A stretch of DNA of 64,000 bases from Vogesella mureinivorans (GCF_007644035.1 NZ_VMTV02000165.1:62001-126000), one strand, 5' to 3'. Shown: positions 10,656 through 20,291, counted from the stretch's first letter. Notes: generated from the sequence alone by a model not told the origin. Program-made: numbers and translations.

Positions 10656-11927
10656 TTGGATTCCCTTTCCGAATTTTTCCGCCCGGGCATGGCCCCGGAC
10701 AGCCTGCCGGCGCTCTCGCGCCTGAGTGCAGCCTGGCCTTACCTGGCGGTGTTTGTCACCCTGTTTCGCGGTGGCGACGAAGAAGTGCTGATGCGCCTGT
10801 TGGTGCTGCGCGAGCTGGGTAGCCGCGCCGACTCACCGTACTGGACGCCACAAGACATTGCCCAGCGCTTTGCCTACCTGAACGACACCAAGCTTGGCAC
10901 CATCCTGGGCCGCCTGCGCGAGGGCGAGCTGCTGGTATACGACAGCGACAGCGGCCACTACGCGCTGAGCGAAGGCGCCCGCGTGGCGCTGGCTGCGCTG
11001 GCCACGCTGATCGACTTTGCCGGCGACGACGTGGAGCTGGGCTATCTCACCAGCCAGGTGGCCGCCGGGCAGTCGGTAGGGCAGGTGTCGGACGAAGCCA
11101 TGCAGCACCTGCTGGCGCGCCTGAACGAGCTGCACGCCGAGTTTGCCGACGCGCTGGAAAGCCAGTCCGAGTTCCGCATCCGCGCCGCGCAGCACCGGCT
11201 GGAGTCGGTATGGCGCTGGGTGGGCAAATCCACCGAGGTGATACGCAACCTGACCCGCGACGACACGCTGACGCTCACCACGCTGAACCAGGCGCAGGCC
11301 ATTGCGCTGGCGCAAAGCCGCATGCTGGCGCTGGCCGGTACTTTCGAGCGCCGCCTGGCGCAGCTGGCTGCGCAGCGCGTACACCTGGGCAGCTCCGGCC
11401 TCACCTCTACCGATATTGCCGACTGGCTGCGCCACCAGGGCGGGGCCACGCTGGCCGCGCTGCTGGGCAATGCGCTGTCTTACGGCGTAGAGCCGGCTTT
11501 TCTCACCACCCCCGAGCTGGGCGACGTGGCCGAGTTCGAGCTGCTGGGCCGCGAAAGGTTGGCCGCGGCCAACACGGCGCTGCCACAAGCCGCCAGCGCC
11601 GAAGCCGCCGACGCGCCCGAGATGGAGCGCCTGCTGGAAGCCGAGGCGCTGTACGACAGCCTGCTGCAGCTGGGGCTGGACGGCGCGCCGGGCGAGCAGG
11701 GCTACCCCATTGCCGACGCGGTGTTGGCCGCAAGCTACAACGAAACCGCCTACCGCCTGTCGCTGCTGTCGCTGCTGGGCGACCCGGAAAGCAGCAGCGA
11801 CCAGAGCGTGATAGCGTCGCTGGCGCGCCTGCCGCTGCAGCTTGCTGGCGGCCATAGCATCATCACCCCCGATCACCCCGAAGTCGCCTCGCTGTCCGAT
11901 GCGCGGCTGATAGCGCAGAAACCCTGA
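10656..11927 (+). CDS. mksF: MksF-like condensin kleisin subunit
   Basis: A 423-residue protein, first of a tight three-gene unit ending in an SMC-like ATPase. Size, position and the winged-helix-like N-terminus followed by long helical segments fit the MukF/MksF kleisin that bridges SMC heads. The assignment rests mainly on the operon (F-E-B order) because no short catalytic motif exists in this family. The longest frame starts at TTG immediately after the obg terminator stem with no Shine-Dalgarno sequence. ATG at 10689 is an alternative start, so the N-terminus is uncertain. The gap to mksE is 2 bp. Confidence 0.7.
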   Translation: MDSLSEFFRPGMAPDSLPALSRLSAAWPYLAVFVTLFRGGDEEVLMRLLVLRELGSRADSPYWTPQDIAQRFAYLNDTKLGTILGRLREGELLVYDSDSGHYALSEGARVALAALATLIDFAGDDVELGYLTSQVAAGQSVGQVSDEAMQHLLARLNELHAEFADALESQSEFRIRAAQHRLESVWRWVGKSTEVIRNLTRDDTLTLTTLNQAQAIALAQSRMLALAGTFERRLAQLAAQRVHLGSSGLTSTDIADWLRHQGGATLAALLGNALSYGVEPAFLTTPELGDVAEFELLGRERLAAANTALPQAASAEAADAPEMERLLEAEALYDSLLQLGLDGAPGEQGYPIADAVLAASYNETAYRLSLLSLLGDPESSSDQSVIASLARLPLQLAGGHSIITPDHPEVASLSDARLIAQKP

Positions 11928-11929
11928 GC

Positions 11930-12658
11930 ATGGAACAGCAACTGACCACCCTGATTGCGCGCCTGCTGGCGCACCGCGTGCTGCCGCGCAGCGACGCCCT
12001 GGCGCGCCGCGCGCTGCTGGACGAAACCTTCCGCCTGGAGCTGGACCAAAGATTGGCCGCAGCCGGCCTGCAGCTGGTAGAAAACCCCTACGCCGAGCAC
12101 ATTGCCGTGGCGCTGCTGCCGGCGCTCACCGAGCCGGTATTCGGCAGCGGCGAAGCCTGGCTTAACAACAACCTGGGCCTGCCGCGTGACGGCGTGGCGC
12201 TGCTGGTGATCGTGTGGGCGCTGATTATTTTGCCCAAGCGCGAACGCCAGGTGTCGCGCGTAGCCGCCGGCAACGAAGGCCAGCACGATATGTTTGGCGC
12301 GCAAAAGCCGCTGGAAACCGGCGACACCGTGTCGGTAGGCGTGTCGGAAGACGCCCTGTACGCCGACTTTGGCAAGCAGCTGGGCGGGCGCACGCGCTTT
12401 AACGCCAACCTGGGCCGCCTGGTGAACCTGGGCTTCTTGCAGCGGCGTAACCGCTGGCTGGTAGAAGGCCCGCTGCTGGACGTGATGATCGACTACAGCC
12501 AGCTGGCGCCGCGCATCATCGAAGGCGCGCTGGCCGAAGTGCTGTCGCGCCGCGGCCAGCTATCGCAGCACCTCACCGCGCAGCAGCTGCAGGACGGCCC
12601 GCCAGGGTTGGCCGCAGACAGCGCAGAAACAGACAAGCCACACGAGGAGCAAGCCTGA
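11930..12658 (+). CDS. mksE: MksE-like condensin accessory subunit
   Basis: A 242-residue soluble protein lying between the kleisin-like and SMC genes. Its length and the central GEAWLNNNLGLPRDGVALLV and later GRTRFNANLGRLVNLGF segments, with a winged-helix look, fit MukE/MksE/JetB proteins. These bind the kleisin and regulate SMC head opening. Its TGA stop shares one base with the mksB ATG (TGATG), indicating translational coupling. The call depends on context; sequence similarity could not be searched. Confidence 0.7.
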   Translation: MEQQLTTLIARLLAHRVLPRSDALARRALLDETFRLELDQRLAAAGLQLVENPYAEHIAVALLPALTEPVFGSGEAWLNNNLGLPRDGVALLVIVWALIILPKRERQVSRVAAGNEGQHDMFGAQKPLETGDTVSVGVSEDALYADFGKQLGGRTRFNANLGRLVNLGFLQRRNRWLVEGPLLDVMIDYSQLAPRIIEGALAEVLSRRGQLSQHLTAQQLQDGPPGLAADSAETDKPHEEQA

Positions 12659-15468
12659 TGTTCCAGATGAAATCGGTAGAAATGGTGCACTGGGACTTCT
12701 GGCAACGCCTCACCGTGCCGCTGGACGCGCAGATCGTCACCATCATCGGCCCCAACGGCTCCGGCAAAACCACCCTGCTGGACGCCATGCGCACGCTGCT
12801 GGCCATCAAGTGCTCCGGCAAGCGCGACTACAAGCGCTATGTGCGCAACAACCGCGAACCGTATGCCTTCCTGAAAGGCGTGGTAGACAACCCGCGCCGC
12901 CTGCAGGGCGGCCTGTACCCCACGCCGTTCTTCCCGCTGCTGCAGCCGGAAGTCACCCTGCTATGCCGCATTAAGAAGCAGGGCGGCGACTGGGTGCGCC
13001 ACTACGCCATTCTGGAAGGCGACGTGGCGCTGGATCAGGCCATTGGCGATAGCAGCGTGCCGTGGCTGGGCGTGCAGGAATACCGCCGCCGCCTGGAAGC
13101 CGCCGGCCTTACCGCCGCCGTGGCCGAAGTGCTGGCGCTGGAGCAGGGCGACACCGACAAGCTCACCGAATACAGCCCCAAGCAGCTGCTGGACCTGGTG
13201 TTCCAGGTGTTTGGCGATAAAGACGTGCTGGCCAACTACCAGCACGCCCGCGACGAACAGAAAGCCGCCGAGGCCGAGCTGGCCGCCCTGGGCCGCCAGG
13301 AAGAAGCGCTGCAAGGCCGCGTGGAAATGATGAAAAGCCGCGCCAGCCGCTACCTGGAATGGGTGGGCCTGAGCAAGCGCATTACCCGCCTGCGCGACGA
13401 CGCGCTGCCGGTACTGGGGCTGATCGACGGCCGCGCCGCCACCGGCAAGCTGTGGCAAGACTACCGCCGCCTGCAGGGCAGCTACCTGGCTGTCAGCCGT
13501 CAGCACCGCGACACCCTGCAGCTGGTGGCCACACTGCGCGACGCCGAAAGCAGCGCCCTGGCGGCGCGTAATGCCGCCGAGGCCGTGCGCAAGCAGGCGC
13601 AGGACGACTTCATGCAGGCACGCGACGCCGAGCGCGATATCGCCAGCCAGCTGAAAGAGCGCGACCGCCTGCAAGCGCTGGCCAGCCGCGAATACGGTGA
13701 AGATGCCGCCACGCTGGGCCACAAGTTGGCCGCACTGCGCGACGCCAACGAGCGCCTGCGCGACACGCTGAAAGCACAAAAAGCCGAGCGCGACGGCTAT
13801 AGCGCCGAGCTGGCTGCACTGGAAGGCGGCAAGCCGCGTGCGCCGGAAGACGTGCGCCACTTCCGCGCCGCGCTGGACGAAGCCGGCATCGGCCACCAGA
13901 TGCTGGCCGACATCGTTGAAGTGACCGACAGCCGCTGGCAGGGCGCGGTCGAGGCGCTGCTCAAGCCTTACCGCCACGTGGTGCTGCTACAAGACGCTGG
14001 CGACCGCCGCGCCGCCTGGCAGCTGGGCGAAAAGCTGCGCTATCGCCACTTTGTTGTACCGGAAACCGCCGCCGCGCCGCGTGCGCGCAGCGGCAGCCTG
14101 CTGGAGGTGGTGCGCTTTGCTGCCGACGCGCCGGACTGGCTGTACCAGCAGATGAACCGCGTCAGCCGCGTGGCCAGCGTGGCCGACGGCGCCGGTGAAG
14201 ACGGCGACTGGATCACGCCGGAGGGTTACTTCCGCGAACGCCGTGGCGCGCGCCACATTGGCGTACCGGCGCACGATTTTGCCTTTGGCGAAGCGGCGCG
14301 CCAGACACGGCTACAGGCGCTGCGCGACAGCCTGAAAGCGCTGAACGTGGCCATGCTGCGCCACGAAGAGCAGCTGGTCGCAGCCAGCCGCGAGGCCGCA
14401 CAGCTGGCCGAGTACCTGTCCGGTATGGACGCCATCCGCCTGCTGGATAGCCGCGCCGAAGAGTTTGCCGCACTGGCGGCGCAGGCCGACAGCCTGAAGC
14501 AGGCGGTGGCCGAGGCGGGCGAAAGGTTGGCCGCCGCACAGGCCGAGCGCGACGCCGCCGAGCAGCGCTACAGCGACGCCCGCATCGCCCACGACCGCGT
14601 ATGCCAGCGCGAGCAGGACAGCCTGCAGGGCGAGCACAAGGCGCAGGCCGACATGGCGCAGGCGCGGCGCCTTATCCGCCGCCACCTGGCCGAGCTGCGC
14701 GACTGCCGCCGCCAGCTGCCGGCTGCGGCGCAGGACGCGGCCTTTGTGGCGCAGCTGGCCGACGAGTTCGAATCCGCCGCCGACGTGCGCCACGAAATCA
14801 GTTATCTGGAAGAAAGGTTGGCCGCAGGCGAGTGGGAGCGTGACGACGCGGTATTGCAGTTGAAAGACAAACTGCAGGAAGACCTGAGCAGCCTGACGCG
14901 CGAATGCCAGCGCCGCCAGGCCGAGGTAGAACGCGCCGCCGGCCTCACCAGCGACGCGCGCGATGCCTACCTGGGCAAGCTGCGCGCCACCGTGCGCGCC
15001 TACGGCCACAACGTGAAGCGCCTGGGCGAGCTGGCCGGTATTGGAGTAGAGGTGGAGCTGCCCACGCTGGCCAACGACGACGCCCTGCTGGCGCAGGCTG
15101 GCCTGGTGCTGAAGTTCAACTTCGACCAGAAAGGCCTGATGGGCCTGAACGATGGCGAGGCGTCCGGCGGCCAGCAGGTGATGAAGTCGCTGATCATGCT
15201 GATCGGCCTGATGATGGACGAAAGCAACCCGTCCGGCTTTGTGTTCATCGACGAGCCGTTTGCCCACCTGGACATCTTCAACATCGACCGCGTGGCCGGC
15301 TTCCTCAAGGCTACCGAGGCGCAGTACCTGATTACTACGCCCAATACGCACAACATCAACATCTTTGCGCCGTCCGGCCTGACGCTGGCCACGCGCAAAA
15401 AGCGGCCAGGCGAGCAGTGGGCACCGCCCATCCTGCAAACCCGGCGCCGCGTGGATGCTGCGTCGTAA
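12658..15468 (+). CDS. mksB: MksB-like SMC ATPase of a bacterial condensin
   Basis: A 936-residue SMC-type ATPase. The Walker A motif GPNGSGKT is at residues 31-38 at the N-terminus. Long Ala/Arg/Glu-rich coiled coils occupy roughly residues 190-380 and 560-780, with a hinge-like region between them. The ABC signature ASGGQ is at 835-839 and Walker B FIDEPFAHLD at 863-872. The length matches MksB (near 950) rather than MukB (near 1480). Such complexes organise chromosomes; the related Wadjet JetABCD system destroys plasmids but needs a fourth nuclease gene. None is present: a terminator and an M48 protease follow. Several copies of the dispersed repeat lie within the gene. Confidence 0.85.
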   Translation: MFQMKSVEMVHWDFWQRLTVPLDAQIVTIIGPNGSGKTTLLDAMRTLLAIKCSGKRDYKRYVRNNREPYAFLKGVVDNPRRLQGGLYPTPFFPLLQPEVTLLCRIKKQGGDWVRHYAILEGDVALDQAIGDSSVPWLGVQEYRRRLEAAGLTAAVAEVLALEQGDTDKLTEYSPKQLLDLVFQVFGDKDVLANYQHARDEQKAAEAELAALGRQEEALQGRVEMMKSRASRYLEWVGLSKRITRLRDDALPVLGLIDGRAATGKLWQDYRRLQGSYLAVSRQHRDTLQLVATLRDAESSALAARNAAEAVRKQAQDDFMQARDAERDIASQLKERDRLQALASREYGEDAATLGHKLAALRDANERLRDTLKAQKAERDGYSAELAALEGGKPRAPEDVRHFRAALDEAGIGHQMLADIVEVTDSRWQGAVEALLKPYRHVVLLQDAGDRRAAWQLGEKLRYRHFVVPETAAAPRARSGSLLEVVRFAADAPDWLYQQMNRVSRVASVADGAGEDGDWITPEGYFRERRGARHIGVPAHDFAFGEAARQTRLQALRDSLKALNVAMLRHEEQLVAASREAAQLAEYLSGMDAIRLLDSRAEEFAALAAQADSLKQAVAEAGERLAAAQAERDAAEQRYSDARIAHDRVCQREQDSLQGEHKAQADMAQARRLIRRHLAELRDCRRQLPAAAQDAAFVAQLADEFESAADVRHEISYLEERLAAGEWERDDAVLQLKDKLQEDLSSLTRECQRRQAEVERAAGLTSDARDAYLGKLRATVRAYGHNVKRLGELAGIGVEVELPTLANDDALLAQAGLVLKFNFDQKGLMGLNDGEASGGQQVMKSLIMLIGLMMDESNPSGFVFIDEPFAHLDIFNIDRVAGFLKATEAQYLITTPNTHNINIFAPSGLTLATRKKRPGEQWAPPILQTRRRVDAAS

Positions 15469-15475
15469 ACACCCC

Positions 15476-15499
15476 ACCCGGCCTGGCCGGGTTTTTTTA
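15476..15499 (+). terminator. mksFEB operon terminator
   Basis: The stem ACCCGGC/GCCGGGT with a 3-nt loop is followed by seven T residues, 8 bp after the mksB stop. Confidence 0.88.
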
Positions 15500-15581
15500 T
15501 GGCACACTTGATAACGAATGCATAGACATTCATCAAGCATGCTAATAGAATGCCGTTCTTTTTTGACTTTGGCATAAAACC

Positions 15582-16319
15582 ATGAAAAAGCTCGCGCTTG
15601 TCTCCCTGCTGTCTCTGGCCCTGTGCGGCCCTGCCCAGGCATTTGGCCTGAACACCCTGCTGAGTGCCGGTACCGATCTGGTGAAGTCCGCCACCCTGTC
15701 TGATGCCGAAGTGCAGGCCATGGCGGCCGAGTCCAGCAAGGCGCTGGACAAGCAGGCCAAGGTAGCCGCCGCAGGTAGCCCGCAAGCCAAACGCCTGGCC
15801 AAGATCGTGAGCGGCCTTAGCAGCGAAGACGGCCTGAAGCTGAACTTCAAGGTGTATCTGGATAAAGAAGTGAACGCCTTTGCCATGGCAGACGGCACCG
15901 TACGTGTGTACAGCGGCCTGCTGGACAAGATGACCGACGACGAAGTGCGCTATGTGATTGGCCACGAAATCGGCCACGTGAAGCTGGGCCACAGCAAGAA
16001 AGCCATGCAAGTGGCCTACGCGGCGTCTGCCGCGCGCAAGGCCGCTGCCGGTAGCGGTAACGCCAATGTGGCCGCGTTTTCCGAGTCGGAAATGGGTGAG
16101 CTGAGCGAGCAAATCCTGCACGCGCAGTTCTCGCAGTCGCAGGAAAGCGATGCCGATGCTTACGCAGTAGAGTTTCTGAAGCGCCATAACTACAAGCTGG
16201 ACGCCGCCCCGTCTGCGCTGCGCAAGTTGGCCGCACTGTACGGTAACGACAGCAGCCTGCTGTCCAGCCACCCTGCCGCGGGCGACCGTGCCGACAAGGT
16301 AGAAAAGCTGATCAAGTAA
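15582..16319 (+). CDS. M48 family periplasmic metalloprotease (LoiP/YggG-like)
   Basis: A 245-residue protein with a clear signal peptide (MKKLALVSLLSLALCGPAQA, cleavage after AQA). The -1 residue before Cys15 is Leu, so it does not look like a lipoprotein. The zinc site is HEIGH at residues 128-132, and the downstream glutamate ligand lies in the ESDADAYAVEFL segment, as in M48 peptidases. It probably degrades misfolded envelope proteins. It is monocistronic between two terminators. Confidence 0.88.
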   Translation: MKKLALVSLLSLALCGPAQAFGLNTLLSAGTDLVKSATLSDAEVQAMAAESSKALDKQAKVAAAGSPQAKRLAKIVSGLSSEDGLKLNFKVYLDKEVNAFAMADGTVRVYSGLLDKMTDDEVRYVIGHEIGHVKLGHSKKAMQVAYAASAARKAAAGSGNANVAAFSESEMGELSEQILHAQFSQSQESDADAYAVEFLKRHNYKLDAAPSALRKLAALYGNDSSLLSSHPAAGDRADKVEKLIK

Positions 16320-16339
16320 TACCCGGTGTCGTTATCGGA

Positions 16340-16368
16340 ACAGCTCGCTAATGCGGGCTGTTTTTTTA
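16340..16368 (+). terminator. terminator after M48 protease
   Basis: A nine-pair stem (ACAGCTCGC/GCGGGCTGT, one G-T pair) with a TAAT loop is followed by a long T run. Confidence 0.85.
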
Positions 16369-16436
16369 TCGATAGCGTACATGACAAAACCAAGCACTTG
16401 CTTGACAATGGCGGCTCACCGATTCGGGAGATTTCG

Positions 16437-17306
16437 ATGCGTACCCTGACATCCTTGCTGGGCAATTCACAAAAACTGGACGGCGGTGCCATGTTTGGCA
16501 ACGCGCCGCGTGCGGTGTGGGCCGGCTGGCTAGCGCCGGACGAGCAAAACCGCGTGCCGCTATGCTGCCGCTGCCTGCTGGTCGAAGAGGCTGATGGCCG
16601 CCGTGTGTTGCTGGAAACCGGCATCGGGGCTTTTTTTGCCGCCAAGCTGCGTGAGCGCTATGGCGTGATGGAAGAAAACCACGTGCTGCTGGATTCGCTG
16701 GCCGCGCACGGGCTGCGCCACGAGGATATCGATGTGGTGGTGCTGTCGCACCTGCACTTCGACCATGCCGGCGGGCTGTTGGCCGCATGGGATGGCGAGC
16801 CGGCGCGCTTGTTGTTCCCCAATGCGCAGATTGTGGTGGGGCGCGAGGCCTGGCAGCGGGCGCTGAACCCGCACCCGCGTGACCGCGCATCGTTTGTGCC
16901 GGAGCTGGTGGCGTTGCTGGAAAGCTGTGGCCGCCTGGTGCTGGTGGATGGCGAGCAGCCACCGGCCTGCCTGCCGCCAGACTGGCGTTTTAGCGTGTCG
17001 CACGGCCATACGCCGGGCATGCTGCTGGCCGAGATCCCCATGCCGGATGGCCCGGTGGTGTTTGCCGCCGACCTCATCCCCGGTGCCCCCTGGGTACACG
17101 TGCCCATCACCATGGGCTACGACCGCTTTCCCGAGCAGCTGATAGACGAAAAGCGCCACCTGTTGCAGCGCCTGGCGGGTGTGCATGGCCGCCTGTTTTT
17201 TACCCACGACCCGGCGGTGGCCTGTGCCCCGGTACTGTACGACGCGCAAAAGCAGCGTTTTTCGGTGATGGCAGGGCAGGGCAGCTTGCAGCGGCAGGCT
17301 AGCTAG
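16437..17306 (+). CDS. MBL-fold metallo-hydrolase
   Basis: A 289-residue metallo-beta-lactamase-fold enzyme. The dinuclear metal motif is HLHFDH at residues 105-110. Further ligands are plausible in [18 protein letters not shown] and the C-terminal FFTHDP. This pattern groups with lactonase/hydrolase members rather than beta-lactamases; the substrate is unknown. The frame extends upstream, but ATG 16437 has a GGGAGA Shine-Dalgarno sequence about 7 nt before it and is chosen. Confidence 0.85.
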   Translation: MRTLTSLLGNSQKLDGGAMFGNAPRAVWAGWLAPDEQNRVPLCCRCLLVEEADGRRVLLETGIGAFFAAKLRERYGVMEENHVLLDSLAAHGLRHEDIDVVVLSHLHFDHAGGLLAAWDGEPARLLFPNAQIVVGREAWQRALNPHPRDRASFVPELVALLESCGRLVLVDGEQPPACLPPDWRFSVSHGHTPGMLLAEIPMPDGPVVFAADLIPGAPWVHVPITMGYDRFPEQLIDEKRHLLQRLAGVHGRLFFTHDPAVACAPVLYDAQKQRFSVMAGQGSLQRQAS

Positions 17307-17760
17307 GGCGCTTTTGTGCTGCCTGGCCATGTCGTGGGCGGGGTGTTTTGACCCGGCTGTTTTTTCTTATGCCAGTGGAAAAGTGTGGCGTATGTTTAAC
17401 ATATTCTACGACACTTAAACGCACGTTTGCGGCACAATAAGCCACAGTTTTGCGAGGGGGCTACCCCCCGCAGCGCTGTGGCTTTTTTGTTGTATTAGCT
17501 AGCTTATTGCCTTGTTTTTTAAAGATTTATGACGGGCGTGCTAAGCAGCGCTTTGGCGGTTTTGTGGCGTAACCGGTGGCAGCTGTGCTGCCGCCCGGTT
17601 CTCGTTGTGTTTAATAAATTGCTCGGTTTGTGTTGTGGGCTGGCTATAATGGCCGCCACAACAAAAGTAACAAGCCGATTGAGCGTGGCCGTTTTGCTTG
17701 CCCTGGGCAGGCTGGGGCCACACTTGCCGAAACACTGCATTGGGAGAAGGAGACTCAGAC
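17307..17760 (+). other. intergenic region with terminator and probable symporter promoter, no gene
   Basis: This 454-bp gap contains an AT-rich stretch and the terminator at 17439-17489. A TATAAT hexamer at 17645-17650 may be the -10 element of the symporter gene, but no convincing -35 was found. Short frames here look non-coding: they are poor in composition and have no Shine-Dalgarno sequence. Confidence 0.5.
17439..17489 (+). terminator. composite terminator hairpin
   Basis: An outer stem AAGCCACAG/CTGTGGCTT encloses a second stem (GGGGG/CCCCC) and is followed by T6. It lies 130 bp past the MBL gene, so it may end that mRNA or a short unrecognised transcript. Confidence 0.75.
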
Positions 17761-19218
17761 ATGCTTGTCTGGTTCGTCGTCATGTATCTGGCCGTTACTG
17801 TGGGTATTGGCCTGTACGCATCTACACGCGTAAAAAACGCAAAAGATTTCGCGGCCGGTGGCCGTAGCATGCCATTCCATATCGTCGCGGCCATGGTGTT
17901 TGCCACCTGGTTTGGTTCCGAGGCGGTATTGGGTATCCCGTCTACCTTTATCGAGGAAGGCTTTCACGGCATTGTGGAAGACCCGTTCGGCTCGTTTACC
18001 TGCCTGATGCTGGTGGGGGTGTTTTTTGCCCGCCCGCTGTACCGCATGAACCTGCTGACCATGGGCGATTTCTTCCGCCAGCGCTATGGCAGCACGGTAG
18101 AGGTGATTACCAGCCTGGCGATCATGATGTCCTACCTGGGCTGGATTGCCGCCCAGCTTACCGCGCTGGGCGTGGTGTTCAATGTGCTGTCTGATGGCGG
18201 TATCACCACCACCCAGGGCATGCTGATCGGCGCCGGTATTGTGGTGATCTATACGCTGTTTGGTGGCATGTGGTCGGTGGCGCTGACCGATTTCTTCCAG
18301 ATGGTAATCATCGTCGGTGGCCTCTTGTACCTGGTGTGGCTGTTCAGCGGCATGGCCGGCGGTGCCGACAAGGTGATTGCCAAGGCCGCGGGCGAGGGCA
18401 AGTTCACCTTCATTACCAGTACCGAGCCGCGTGATCTGGTGGCCTTTATCGGGGCGGCCGTCACCATGATGTTCGGCTCCATTCCGCAGCAGGACGTGTT
18501 CCAGCGCGTGATGTCGGCCAAGAGCGAAAAAATCGCTGTGCGCGCCACCATCGTGGGGGCCGTGTTTTACCTGACCTTCTGCCTGCTGCCGGTGTTCCTG
18601 ATTTACGCCGCATCGATGATCAACCCCGAGCTGGTGCAAAAATGGCTGGCGGAAGATTCGCAGATGATCCTGCCGCGCATGATTCTGGAAGAAACCCCGC
18701 TGTTCGCCCAGGTGATGTTCTTTGGCGCGCTGCTGTCGGCCATCATGTCTACCGCGTCCGGCACGCTGCTGGCGCCGTCGGTGATCTTTGTGGAAAACAT
18801 CTTCAAGCACTTCAAGCCCAAGATGAGCGACCGCGAGTTCCTGCTGGCGACCCGTGCGGCCATTCTGGTATGTGCTGTGGGTACCACGCTGTTTGCGCTG
18901 TATTCCGATGCGTCCATTTACGAGATGGTGGGTAACGCTTACAAAGTGACCCTGGTGGCAGCCTTTGTACCGCTGACTGCCGGCCTGTTCTGGAAGCGTG
19001 CCACCACGCAGGGCGCCATGCTGGCGATTATCCTGGGCGTAGGCACCTGGATTGCCCTGGAGCTGACGGCTACCGATACCGATTTCTGGCCACCACAGCT
19101 GGCGGGCTTGCTGATGAGCGTGCTGGGCATGCTGCTGGGTTCGCTGCTGCCGCAGTTTGTCGCGCCACAGTGCGCAGTCAAAGCGGGTGGTAGCCAGCCG
19201 CAAACGCAGGCGGGTTAA
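17761..19218 (+). CDS. sodium:solute symporter family protein (SSS)
   Basis: A 485-residue, strongly hydrophobic protein with about 13 membrane helices of the LeuT-fold SSS family. It resembles PutP/PanF-type carriers: MPFHIVAAMVFATWFGSEAV in the first helices, GGMWSVALTDFFQM, and AVTMMFGSIPQQDVFQRVMS. The frame starts earlier, but ATG 17761 is preceded by AAGGAG at proper spacing and gives the expected first helix. It would import an organic solute driven by Na+. The substrate cannot be named, and neighbouring genes do not help. Confidence 0.88.
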   Translation: MLVWFVVMYLAVTVGIGLYASTRVKNAKDFAAGGRSMPFHIVAAMVFATWFGSEAVLGIPSTFIEEGFHGIVEDPFGSFTCLMLVGVFFARPLYRMNLLTMGDFFRQRYGSTVEVITSLAIMMSYLGWIAAQLTALGVVFNVLSDGGITTTQGMLIGAGIVVIYTLFGGMWSVALTDFFQMVIIVGGLLYLVWLFSGMAGGADKVIAKAAGEGKFTFITSTEPRDLVAFIGAAVTMMFGSIPQQDVFQRVMSAKSEKIAVRATIVGAVFYLTFCLLPVFLIYAASMINPELVQKWLAEDSQMILPRMILEETPLFAQVMFFGALLSAIMSTASGTLLAPSVIFVENIFKHFKPKMSDREFLLATRAAILVCAVGTTLFALYSDASIYEMVGNAYKVTLVAAFVPLTAGLFWKRATTQGAMLAIILGVGTWIALELTATDTDFWPPQLAGLLMSVLGMLLGSLLPQFVAPQCAVKAGGSQPQTQAG

Positions 19219-19230
19219 CGCGTTTTACCA

Positions 19231-19308
19231 GCCGCACAGCAGGGGACCATCGCTTTGGGCTGTGCGGCCTGGCCATTGTCTTACCGGGGCACCTGCCCCG
19301 GTTTTTTT
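19231..19308 (+). terminator. double hairpin terminator after symporter
   Basis: A ten-bp stem (GCCGCACAGC 19231-19240 with GCTGTGCGGC 19259-19268) precedes a second hairpin (ACCGGGGCA CC TGCCCCGGT, 19283-19302) that ends in T7. The second is a canonical terminator. Confidence 0.85.
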
Positions 19309-19372
19309 ATGGGAACAGTTTGTTGCGCCGCGCTGGCTTGTCTGGTGGCACGGCACATGGCATGGTGCTTTC

Positions 19373-20266
19373 ATGAAAACGACATCACCCCGCATTGCTT
19401 ATCTGCTGCTGACGCTGACCGCCCTGTTCTGGTCGGGCAATTTTGTGCTGGCCCGTGCCATGCACGCCAGTGTTGCCCCGATGACCCTTTCCTTTGCCCG
19501 CTGGGCCATTGCCCTGTGCCTGCTGCTGCCGTTTGGCCTGCGCCCGGCCTGGCAGCAGCGTGCGCTGTGGCGGCCGCACTGGCGCCGCCTGCTGTTATTG
19601 GCGCTGCTGGGCGTCACCGGCTTCAACTCGCTGGCCTACTGGGGGCTGCAGTACACCGCCGCCACCAACGCGGTGCTGCTCAATTCCTTTATCCCTATTT
19701 TGATCGTGCTGTTTGGCGCGCTGTTCTTTGGCATGAAGATCGGCCGGCGCCAGGCGCTGGCGGTAGGTATTTCTTTTATCGGCGTGCTGTTCATCGTGGC
19801 GCATGGCGACTGGCACAGGTTGGCCGCACTGGACATCAACCGTGGCGACGCGGTGGTGTTTCTGGCCATGGTGGCGTGGGCGCTGTACACCCTGCTGCTC
19901 AAGCCGCTGCCTGCCACGCTGGACCGCATCGGCCTGCTGACCGTACTGGTGGCTATCGGCTTGCTAGGCATTGTGCCGCTGTTTGCTGCCGAGCTGGCCA
20001 GCGGCCGTTACACCCCGTTGACCACCGGTACGCTGGCCACCTTTGCCTACGTTGGCACGCTGCCATCGGTAGCGGCCTACTACTTTTACAATCTGGGCGT
20101 GGCCCGCGTGGGCGCGGCGCGCGCCGGCATGTTCATCCACCTGATGCCCGGCTTCGGCGCCGTGCTGTCCATGCTGTTTCTGGGTGAAGCGCTGCAGTGG
20201 TACCACCTGGCCGGTATCGGGCTGATACTATCGGGCGTGGTGCTGGCCACGCGGGCTGGCAAGTAG
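19373..20266 (+). CDS. DMT superfamily (EamA) transporter
   Basis: A 297-residue membrane protein with ten predicted helices in two EamA repeats: LLLTLTALFWSGNFVLARAM in the first, and DAVVFLAMVAWALYTLLLKP opening the second. EamA proteins usually export amino acids or metabolites. The chosen start ATG 19373 gives the family N-terminus; the longer frame upstream is outside the conserved region. It contains one RLAAL-coding copy of the dispersed repeat (19818). Confidence 0.85.
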   Translation: MKTTSPRIAYLLLTLTALFWSGNFVLARAMHASVAPMTLSFARWAIALCLLLPFGLRPAWQQRALWRPHWRRLLLLALLGVTGFNSLAYWGLQYTAATNAVLLNSFIPILIVLFGALFFGMKIGRRQALAVGISFIGVLFIVAHGDWHRLAALDINRGDAVVFLAMVAWALYTLLLKPLPATLDRIGLLTVLVAIGLLGIVPLFAAELASGRYTPLTTGTLATFAYVGTLPSVAAYYFYNLGVARVGAARAGMFIHLMPGFGAVLSMLFLGEALQWYHLAGIGLILSGVVLATRAGK

Positions 20267-20291
20267 CCCCCTTGTTAACAGGAGTGAAAGC

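Noticed and set aside
12658-15468. Wadjet (JetABCD) anti-plasmid defence system
   Set aside because: Only three of four components are present, the SMC protein has the shorter MksB length, and a terminator follows directly. Without a JetD/MksG nuclease the defence call is unsupported.
17755-19203. 482-codon minus-strand frame opposite the symporter
   Set aside because: The plus-strand translation is a clear SSS symporter; the antisense product is His/Gln-rich and featureless.
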